The notes beneath the pieces are model-generated. The model was given only the letters and a program-made list of their open reading frames with translations, made no database searches and was not told the DNA's origin. The position numbers and the translations under genes are program-made. Shown here piece by piece: positions 11,939 to 17,066 of a stretch of 27,667 bases of DNA. The stretch is from a virus: positions 1 through 27,667 of IMG/VR virus record IMGVR_UViG_3300004457_000127; one strand, 5' to 3'. How positions within the stretch are numbered: the first letter of the stretch is position 1; the number at the start of each line of letters is the position of its first letter.

Positions 11939-12688
11939 TTCTATGACTGCACAAAAGAGGCTAGCTTTGTAGAGGATGTTACGACACCCGCTCAAGCTAG
12001 GAAACATAACCCCAAGACATACCCTTCCGTTACTACTATACTCGGAATAATAAAGGATGACTTCTTGGATTCAATTTACAAACCGAGGATGATGGTAGAC
12101 CTCGCACGCAAGCACCCGAACCTAATGTGGCGGGACATCGAGACACTAGTCTACGGCACGCGTGAGCATCCTACTACCGGGAACACGATCGGGTCATCCG
12201 AGTTCGGTACTGCCGTACACAAATGCATAGAGGAAATGGTAGGCGAATTAATCTATGACATACAGCCGGATCCAAACCCTTACGATGAGTGGGCTGAACC
12301 TTTCCTTGAATGGATAGAAGAGAGTGGCACCAAGCCACTGTGCTGTGAGTACATAGTAAGTTCTCACACAATCAAGACGGCCGGATCTATAGACTTTATG
12401 GGATACGACGAGGACGATAAGTTATTCCTCGCTGACTACAAATGCAGAACTAATACCAAAGGCAAGGCTAAGACTTACCCGAAGGACTGCGAACAGTTAG
12501 CTATTGAATCCTATATGGTAATGAAGGAGGCCGGACTAGATTACTTACCTCGGTGCATTACAGTATGCATTGACTGCGATACCAAGAAGCACTATCACAA
12601 GGAGTGGAGCGAGGCTGAGATGAAGATAGGTATACAAAATTTTAAACACGCCAGTAAATTATTCTGGAACAAACGAATGAAAAAATAA
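11930..12688 (+). CDS. PD-(D/E)XK exonuclease (RecB/Cas4-like), partner of ERF
   Basis: This 252-residue nuclease carries the full core of the PD-(D/E)XK superfamily. 'YPSVTTILG' near residue 31 and 'EFGTAVHKCIEEMV' (~91-104) form the N-terminal helix motif. Glu140 lies in 'PLCCEYIV', Asp155 in 'AGSIDFMG', 'FLADYKCR' gives the D-x-K pair (Asp169, Lys171), and 'CEQLAIESYMV' (Gln189, Tyr195) is the QxxxY motif of RecB-type enzymes. It likely resects double-stranded ends to 3' overhangs for the ERF protein encoded at 13643, a two-component recombination system. The start codon is buried in a hairpin. GC content is higher than in the small early genes. Confidence 0.85.
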   Translation: MAHFYDCTKEASFVEDVTTPAQARKHNPKTYPSVTTILGIIKDDFLDSIYKPRMMVDLARKHPNLMWRDIETLVYGTREHPTTGNTIGSSEFGTAVHKCIEEMVGELIYDIQPDPNPYDEWAEPFLEWIEESGTKPLCCEYIVSSHTIKTAGSIDFMGYDEDDKLFLADYKCRTNTKGKAKTYPKDCEQLAIESYMVMKEAGLDYLPRCITVCIDCDTKKHYHKEWSEAEMKIGIQNFKHASKLFWNKRMKK

Positions 12689-12689
12689 T

Positions 12690-12938
12690 ATGGAGAATAT
12701 AAATATAGATGAATACTTAGAGGGAGCTCACGCTGACGATGCTATACAATTAGAGGAGTTAGACTACGCTGTAGTAGGTACAAGTGGGGACGGATACTTA
12801 GTCTATGACTACAACAGAATGATTGAATGCTATGTAGCTGATGACGATATGACTGTCGATGAAGCTATCGATTGGATTGATTACAATGTCGCAAGCCTCA
12901 AGGGATTCGTAATGCTATACAGTTATGAATCAATATGA
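12690..12938 (+). CDS. acidic hypothetical protein
   Basis: An 82-residue, very acidic protein ('MENINIDEYLEGAHADDAIQ', 'TSGDGYLVYDYNRMIECYVA', 'DDDMTVDEAIDWIDYNVASL'). The pattern of a β-hairpin followed by 'MT.DEAIDWIDYNV' is one I know from uncharacterised marine phage proteins. No function is established. It starts two bases after the exonuclease stop, and its end overlaps the next gene by 14 bases. Being acidic and inside the recombination module, it could bind the nuclease or mimic DNA, but that is speculation. Confidence 0.7.
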   Translation: MENINIDEYLEGAHADDAIQLEELDYAVVGTSGDGYLVYDYNRMIECYVADDDMTVDEAIDWIDYNVASLKGFVMLYSYESI

Positions 12939-13113
12939 GATATTATATAGACACTTTGATATGCCTACTGATTATCGTGGCTATACTCACAAGTGGGGCA
13001 ATACAAAGGCTGATGCGATCAGTAAGCTGTCAGTTATTAAGCCGGACAAACAAGGGAGGGGCCGGACTAAGAAGGGTGCGGTCATACAAATACTAGGAGT
13101 AAAAGAATTATAA
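12925..13113 (+). CDS. small basic hypothetical protein
   Basis: A 62-residue basic protein ('MNQYEILYRHFDMPTDYRGY', 'HKWGNTKADAISKLSVIKPD', 'RGRTKKGAVIQILGVKEL'). It reads like a small α/β domain: a β-strand, an Arg/Tyr-rich loop, a helix ('TKADAISKL') and a final strand. The form 'YEI.YR......T.......AK.DAI..L' resembles small phage proteins of unknown role. It overlaps the preceding gene by 14 bases and shares one base with the next ATG (TAATG). Confidence 0.65.
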   Translation: MNQYEILYRHFDMPTDYRGYTHKWGNTKADAISKLSVIKPDKQGRGRTKKGAVIQILGVKEL

Positions 13114-13250
13114 TGGGAAAAGGAATGCAACCGAAGAAAGGCTACAATCAAAAAGCTTATGATGAAAATTATGATGAGATAGATTGGAGCAAAACAAGAA
13201 AACAAAATGTACGTACCTCAAAACAAACTAGCAAAGTGGAGAAAAAATAA
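13113..13250 (+). CDS. 45-residue basic phage protein
   Basis: An open frame of 45 codons whose ATG overlaps the previous stop (TAATG). Translation 'MGKGMQPKKGYNQKAYDENY' followed by 'DEIDWSKTRK' has the look of a short protein type frequent in podoviruses (a basic 'MSKGd.Pr.vNkk.YdeNYd.I' pattern), although it has no known function. The C-terminal 'SKQTSKVEKK' is lysine-rich. Its 3' end overlaps the start of the endonuclease VII-like gene by 44 bases in another frame. Confidence 0.65.
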   Translation: MGKGMQPKKGYNQKAYDENYDEIDWSKTRKQNVRTSKQTSKVEKK

Positions 13251-13791
13251 TACCCCAAAGGAATGCCCCGTGTTAAACAGAGAGACGGAAGATTGGGTGG
13301 TTGACCACGACCACAAGAGCGGAGAGATCCGCGGTGTGATAAGCCGGCAAGCTAACACACTGATAGGTAAGATCGAGAATATATTTACGACGATGTGCAA
13401 GGGTGATCCCCAACAATTACCTACTGTACTCGAGAACATAGCTACTTATTTGAGACAGCCCGGATCTGATTTACTTCACCCGGTTGGACTTAATCAATTG
13501 ACAAGTCGGTTCAAAAATAATTTACTAAAGGATGATCAATGTTTTTTATTGGTTGCCTTGGGGTCAACTAACAGTGAAGTTAATGCTTGCATTAATGTTA
13601 AGGCTCGGGTAAAACTATTCAAACAATTGGTAAAAGATTTTTATGACAACAGAAACACAACCACAAAAACTAATGTCGATTCAGACGGAACTAAAAGCTC
13701 CAAAGGGTCAGACAAACAAATTCGGAGGGTACTCTTATCGCTCCGCAGAGGATATACTCGAAGCAGTAAAGCCTCTCCTACAGAAATATAA
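13207..13791 (+). CDS. endonuclease VII-like (His-Me finger) protein
   Basis: A 194-residue protein whose N-terminal third holds the recombination endonuclease VII motif: 'VVDHDHKSGEIRGVISRQAN' (residues ~31-50), matching DHDH.TG..RG......N with the catalytic His/Asp and Asn in place, then 'TLIGKIENI'. The zinc-binding CxxC pairs of the T4 enzyme are missing: only one Cys ('PKECPVL') precedes the motif, and Ser/Ala replace the later ones. The C-terminus from residue ~146 is read from bases that also encode the ERF N-terminus, giving a low-complexity Ser/Thr/Lys/Arg tail. It would resolve branched DNA during recombination and packaging. The long overlaps at both ends are odd; a frameshift or shorter form cannot be excluded. 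Confidence 0.7.
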   Translation: MYVPQNKLAKWRKNNTPKECPVLNRETEDWVVDHDHKSGEIRGVISRQANTLIGKIENIFTTMCKGDPQQLPTVLENIATYLRQPGSDLLHPVGLNQLTSRFKNNLLKDDQCFLLVALGSTNSEVNACINVKARVKLFKQLVKDFYDNRNTTTKTNVDSDGTKSSKGSDKQIRRVLLSLRRGYTRSSKASPTEI

Positions 13792-14113
13792 ATGCGACCT
13801 AACACTCAGCGATGACATCGTCGCTGTAGGTGGTAGAGTCTACGTCAAAGCAACCGCGATGCTGTGCGACACCGATGTGATAGCAGAGGTAAGTGCATTC
13901 GCTAGAGAAGCTGAGACAAAGAAAGGTATGGACGATGCACAGATCACCGGATCCGCTAGCTCATACGCACGTAAGTACGCACTCAACGGCCTCTTCTGTA
14001 TCGATGATACGAAGGACGCTGATGCTACCAACACTCACGGCCAAACAGAAAAGATAAAATCCTACAAGGATATACAAATGACTAAACCAAAAACCAAGGA
14101 AGACTTGTTTTAA
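13643..14113 (+). CDS. erf: ERF-family single-strand annealing protein
   Basis: A 156-residue recombinase of the ERF family. The diagnostic region is near the N-terminus: 'IQTELKAPKGQTNKFGGYSY' then 'RSAEDILEAVKPLL' (residues ~13-46), followed by a β-rich core ('SDDIVAVGGRVYVKATAMLC') and 'DAQITGSASSYARKYALNGL' followed by 'FCIDD' (~100-125), both hallmarks of ERF. The C-terminal part is short and charged. It anneals complementary single strands made by the exonuclease at 11930. The start overlaps the endonuclease VII-like frame by 149 bases; a second ATG ten codons in (13673) would reduce this to 119. The conserved block needs at least that second start, so the overlap is real. Confidence 0.88.
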   Translation: MTTETQPQKLMSIQTELKAPKGQTNKFGGYSYRSAEDILEAVKPLLQKYKCDLTLSDDIVAVGGRVYVKATAMLCDTDVIAEVSAFAREAETKKGMDDAQITGSASSYARKYALNGLFCIDDTKDADATNTHGQTEKIKSYKDIQMTKPKTKEDLF

Positions 14114-14115
14114 TT

Positions 14116-14355
14116 ATGAACCAATACGATAATAATAACCGCGGAGTTCTATTCAAGAATGACCGCAAGGAAAAAGAAACTCACCCGGACTTCCGTGGAA
14201 ACATAGAAGTAGACGGCAAGGAGTACTACATCAAGGGATGGAAGAAGGTATCCTCAAAGGACGTACCATTCATCTCTTTAGCAGTTGATCTAAAGGAAGC
14301 CACGAAGCCTAAAGCTCCGGCCCCGGTTGACGTTAACGACAACGATCCGTTCTAA
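14116..14355 (+). CDS. small SSB-like protein with acidic C-terminal tip
   Basis: A 79-residue protein directly after the ERF gene. The body is β-rich ('GVLFKNDRKEKETHPDFRGN', then 'IEVDGKEYYIKGWKKVSSKD', 'VPFISLAVDLKEA'), consistent with a small OB-like barrel. A Pro/Ala/Lys linker ('TKPKAPAPVD') leads to the acidic tip 'DVNDNDPF'. That ending closely resembles the DDxPF tip by which bacterial single-stranded DNA-binding proteins recruit partners. I infer it binds single-stranded DNA or an SSB-like partner in the recombination module. It is shorter than normal SSBs (about 110 residues for the OB fold alone), so the fold is uncertain. Confidence 0.55.
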   Translation: MNQYDNNNRGVLFKNDRKEKETHPDFRGNIEVDGKEYYIKGWKKVSSKDVPFISLAVDLKEATKPKAPAPVDVNDNDPF

Positions 14356-14688
14356 ATGACGGAGTTCGACAAAGAGTGGTGGGATAAATTCCGATACAAA
14401 GAAGTAAAGGAAATCCTTGAACTCACTGGCAATAAGAACTCGGACTACACGGGTGGAGACAAGTGCTCCAACCCGTTCGAGAACTTCGACGGCAGTACTG
14501 AGTTCGGGATTGATCCACTCGTCGGCCTATCCCTCCGGATGCAAGATAAGTTCCAAAGACTTAAGGCATTCACCCGAGACGGACGGCTGTCAGTAAATTC
14601 TGATGGCGATAAACCTCGTGATATATTTCGAGATCTAATTGGTTACTCGTTGATAGCCATAGGGATGCTCGAACGCTCGAAAAAATAA
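14356..14688 (+). CDS. DUF1599-type (nucleotide modification associated domain 1) protein
   Basis: A 110-residue protein matching the pattern of the DUF1599 / nucleotide-modification-associated domain 1 family: 'ILELTGNKNSDYTGGDKCSN' then 'PFENF' (residues ~20-45), 'FGIDPLVGLSLRMQDKFQRL' (~51-70) and 'DIFRDLIGYSLIAIGML' (~89-105). The family is predicted to act on nucleotides and is common in phages, but its reaction is not established. It starts one base after the preceding stop and is thus coupled to the SSB-like gene. It may adjust nucleotide pools or modified bases for replication. No partner base-modification enzyme is visible in this window. Confidence 0.65.
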   Translation: MTEFDKEWWDKFRYKEVKEILELTGNKNSDYTGGDKCSNPFENFDGSTEFGIDPLVGLSLRMQDKFQRLKAFTRDGRLSVNSDGDKPRDIFRDLIGYSLIAIGMLERSKK

Positions 14689-14699
14689 CAGTAGGGTGT

Positions 14700-14741
14700 G
14701 GTAGAATCTTCCCTCCACAATGATGTGGCGGGGAGTCTATC
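14700..14741 (+). promoter_or_regulatory. long intergenic hairpin upstream of the helicase genes
   Basis: A near-continuous 18-pair hairpin. Outer stem GGTAGA/TCTATC (14700-14705 with 14736-14741, one G-U), a two-base bulge, then CTTCCC/GGGGAG and CCACA/TGTGG (14708-14719 with 14724-14735, one mismatch and one G-U), loop ATGA. It fills most of the 76-base gap between two genes. No T-run follows, so it is not a standard terminator. It may be an RNA-processing, stability or protein-binding site. The 5' arm includes TGGTAGAAT, which resembles an extended -10; promoter and RNA-hairpin roles are hard to combine. Confidence 0.55.
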
Positions 14742-14764
14742 ATCCTATATAAATTAAAACCATT

Positions 14765-14938
14765 ATGTTAAACACAATACACGAAGCAACTGAAGTATCA
14801 CTCAATGCATACAATGCAATAGAAACAAAGGAGATCGGCAGAGAAAACCGAGATCGTTTTAGATTCCTCGGGCAGTGCTTAAGAAGTTTGACTAAGCAAC
14901 TCGAAGAAGAGAATGATAGACTTAGCCGAACCGAATAA
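14765..14938 (+). CDS. small helical protein before the helicase
   Basis: A 57-residue open frame starting at CATTATG after the intergenic hairpin and overlapping the helicase start by 26 bases. The translation is helical: 'MLNTIHEATEVSLNAYNAIE', 'TKEIGRENRDRFRFLGQCLR' and 'SLTKQLEEENDRLSRTE'. The charged helical C-terminus could pair with a coiled coil. Position suggests a helicase accessory or loader, but there is no motif for that, and the protein is far smaller than known helicase loaders. The overlap implies translational coupling to the helicase. Confidence 0.6.
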   Translation: MLNTIHEATEVSLNAYNAIETKEIGRENRDRFRFLGQCLRSLTKQLEEENDRLSRTE

Positions 14939-16238
14939 CAAAGAAGCCGAAGAGAAATTAATATCGTGCCTATGTATCGAAGGGGATTCCCAAGCATATG
15001 ATGGCATTGCCTCCCGGATAAACGGAGAGGATTTTTACTACTTAAGTAATAGGTTATTGTTTCAATCAATAGCTCACTTAAGCGAAACACAATCACCGAT
15101 AGATGAGGTATCCATTATGGAGCATCTCAAGTCCATCGAGTGCCTTGAAGAAGTTAACGGGGTCAGTGGTATTCTCGAAGTGATAGGACGTTCAGCGTCC
15201 GTGCTTCAAATGAAATACTATACTGACTTAGTACTAGAGAAGTCAAAGCTACGAACACTAAGAAGAACATACCTAATGGGTGCAGAAAATGCATCGACCG
15301 AAACTGCCAAGTCCGACGCAATCAAAGCGGATGTGGACGATCAGCTCGGCAAGGTGATGGAAGTCATAGACCAAAGCCAATCCATTAAGGATTCGGCCAA
15401 TGAATTAAAAGAGGACTTCACTCAGATGCTCAACGGTGAGTTCACTAATGACGTAGTCCGGACTCATCTACCTCAGCTCGACAGTATGTTGGGTAGTGGT
15501 GGTATCGGGGCCGGAGAAGTACTAACGCTGTCAGCTCCAACGTCTTGTGGTAAGTCAGCACTAGCATTATTCATAGCATTGAAGGCTGTCCGTAATGACG
15601 CTGTACCTACCCTTATATTCTCTTTGGAGATGCCACAGAAGCAGATCACCAAACGTATGGTGCAATGCGTTTCTGGACGCAACGTGAGGCAGATACAAGA
15701 GCGTGTGATAACTGATGCTAATATGCAGAAGGTTAATGATGCGATAGATGAGGTAAGTAACTTACCCATATACACCGCACACACAGCCAACAGCCCACAA
15801 GATATCGTCAGCCAAACAAGAACCTTCGTTAAGAAGCACGGGGTAAAGCTAGTACTCATTGATTACTTGCAGTTAATACCGTGGTCACGTAAGGCTAACA
15901 GTAAGGCCGAGGGTATAGCTGATATATCTCACAAGATAAAACAGATGGCACTTGAACTAAACATAAGTGTAATACTTCTATCACAAGTAAACAGAGAGGG
16001 AGCTAAGAGAGAGACCGGCCTTAGCTTATATGACCTCAAGGATTCCGGTGACATCGAGAACGATGCAGACATTGTTCTTTTACTATGGCCCAAGAACGGG
16101 GACATCGAGGGTGCTAAATCCTCTGACTCCAAGGGCCCTTACACAGATCTCCAATACACCATAGCTAAGAACCGTGAAGGTGAGCGTGGTGTAGGCGGGT
16201 ATCTTAAATTCTATCACTGCCTAGGCAGATTCCAATAA
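14913..16238 (+). CDS. dnaB: replicative DNA helicase, DnaB family
   Basis: This 441-residue helicase unwinds DNA at the fork. The N-terminal DnaB domain is at ~5-105 ('NNKEAEEKLISCLCIEGDSQ', 'YYLSNRLLFQSIAHLSE'). The RecA-like ATPase follows: Walker A 'APTSCGKSA' (~208-216), 'LIFSLEMPQKQITKRMVQCV' (~234-252), Walker B 'VLIDYLQLI' (~314-322), 'VILLSQVNRE' (~353-362) and 'DLKDSGDIENDADIVLLLW' (~374-392). All motifs are intact and length is close to host DnaB. With no phage polymerase in the window, it probably works with host polymerase III. The ATG lies inside the end of the preceding small gene, with GAAGAAGAG upstream that is coding and only weakly Shine-Dalgarno-like. Confidence 0.92.
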   Translation: MIDLAEPNNKEAEEKLISCLCIEGDSQAYDGIASRINGEDFYYLSNRLLFQSIAHLSETQSPIDEVSIMEHLKSIECLEEVNGVSGILEVIGRSASVLQMKYYTDLVLEKSKLRTLRRTYLMGAENASTETAKSDAIKADVDDQLGKVMEVIDQSQSIKDSANELKEDFTQMLNGEFTNDVVRTHLPQLDSMLGSGGIGAGEVLTLSAPTSCGKSALALFIALKAVRNDAVPTLIFSLEMPQKQITKRMVQCVSGRNVRQIQERVITDANMQKVNDAIDEVSNLPIYTAHTANSPQDIVSQTRTFVKKHGVKLVLIDYLQLIPWSRKANSKAEGIADISHKIKQMALELNISVILLSQVNREGAKRETGLSLYDLKDSGDIENDADIVLLLWPKNGDIEGAKSSDSKGPYTDLQYTIAKNREGERGVGGYLKFYHCLGRFQ

Positions 16239-16243
16239 CAATT

Positions 16244-16552
16244 ATGAACTCAAGATATATATTAAATTACGTTGCTCAAATGTTTGAGGTAGATCCTACC
16301 CACGTACAGCAACAAGGCAGAGGCAGACGATCAGTAGCAAAAGCTAGGGACGTTTACTTCTACTTACTAGAAGAAACCGGCAAGAGCCACCACGAGATAG
16401 CAAAGATAGGAGGCCGGGAACGGTCAAGTGTCACATGTGCTATCAAAAGAACTAAGGAAGCTATGAAGAAAGAAAAGCTACTCAACAAGAGAGTTAAATC
16501 ATTGCTAGATATAGTTTTGACTACAACAATTAACGAGCCCGCATACAGATGA
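16244..16552 (+). CDS. stand-alone DnaA domain IV-like DNA-binding protein
   Basis: A 102-residue protein resembling only the C-terminal DNA-binding domain (domain IV) of the bacterial initiator DnaA. 'ILNYVAQMFEVDPTHVQQQG' and 'RGRRSVAKARDVYFYLLEET' match 'I...Va.yf.v....l.....R....ARqia.YL', and 'KSHHEIAKIGGRERSSVTCA' then 'IKRTKE' matches 'S..eIG..fggRDHsTV..A.rk'. The AAA+ ATPase and domains I-II are absent. It probably binds DnaA-box-like or iteron sequences, acting as a phage initiator, a helicase recruiter or an inhibitor of host DnaA. It sits just after the DnaB helicase, and its stop overlaps the next ATG (ATGA). Confidence 0.8.
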   Translation: MNSRYILNYVAQMFEVDPTHVQQQGRGRRSVAKARDVYFYLLEETGKSHHEIAKIGGRERSSVTCAIKRTKEAMKKEKLLNKRVKSLLDIVLTTTINEPAYR

Positions 16553-16971
16553 CGGAGCCGGAAATTGCAGAAGGTCTTATGAAGGCTTACCCGAAGATGG
16601 GTAAGCTTATTAAGGCTGACGATGAACACTCACCATATGACTACGAGAACAACAGCTACTTGTTTGAATTCAAATCAAGGAAGGATAGTTGGAATCCTTG
16701 GATCATAGAGCAATTAAAGGTTGACACCAATATAAATATAGCCGAGAGTCTAAAGAAAGATTTCCTTTTCCTTATAGAAAACAATGGGACAGCATACGTC
16801 TGGAACATATCTCACTTAGTAAGAAACCAATATGACTTTCAATTCCATCAGAAAAAAGTTCCTAGTGCTACGGAACTTACTGATAACCCTCACCGAAACG
16901 GAGTGATGATTACTAAACCAGTAGGATTCGTGTACGTCGAGGACGCAGAGGTAGTAGATTTAACTGGTTAG
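16549..16971 (+). CDS. putative PD-(D/E)XK-like nuclease
   Basis: A 140-residue protein coupled by ATGA overlap to the DnaA-domain gene and the last gene of the rightward block. Residues ~29-46 ('PYDYENNSYLFEFKSRKD') look like a compact PD-(D/E)XK active site: Asp31, then Glu40-x-Lys42, on a β-hairpin. 'WIIEQLKVDTNINIAESLKK' may form the following helix, and 'DFLFLIENNGTAYVWNIS' continues as β-strands, as in Holliday-junction or VRR-type nucleases. The rest ('SATELTDNPHRNGVMITKPV') ends in a β-rich tail. The nuclease reading is inferred from one short motif. It could instead be a non-catalytic relative. The length suits a small junction resolvase. Confidence 0.5.
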   Translation: MTEPEIAEGLMKAYPKMGKLIKADDEHSPYDYENNSYLFEFKSRKDSWNPWIIEQLKVDTNINIAESLKKDFLFLIENNGTAYVWNISHLVRNQYDFQFHQKKVPSATELTDNPHRNGVMITKPVGFVYVEDAEVVDLTG

Positions 16972-17021
16972 GTTCAGTTATGTTATAGTTATGTACTGTG
17001 TGTTGTACGTATGAATGGTTA

Positions 17022-17066
17022 AAGCCCAGTCCTTTTTTTCTGAATTTTTAAAGGGCTGGGTTTTTT
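17022..17066 (+). terminator. intrinsic terminator at the end of the rightward block
   Basis: A 14-pair stem, AAGCCCAGTCCTTT (17022-17035) with AAAGGGCTGGGTTT (17050-17063, two G-U pairs), loop of 14 bases, followed by a T-run (17061-17066). It lies between the convergent ends at 16971 and 17065. The T-tract favours rightward termination. Its 3' end reaches the last bases of the leftward giant gene. Confidence 0.85.

Noticed and set aside
14677-14707. Promoter TCGAAA - 19 - TAGAAT before the helicase genes
   Set aside because: Poor -35, long spacer, and the -10 is part of the 5' arm of a strong hairpin that is only useful if transcribed from upstream. Kept as a note, not as a feature.
16959-16989. 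Promoter TTTAAC - 19 - TATAGT giving a short RNA ending at the 17022 terminator
   Set aside because: Weak -35 and long spacer in A/T-rich sequence; nothing else supports a small RNA.
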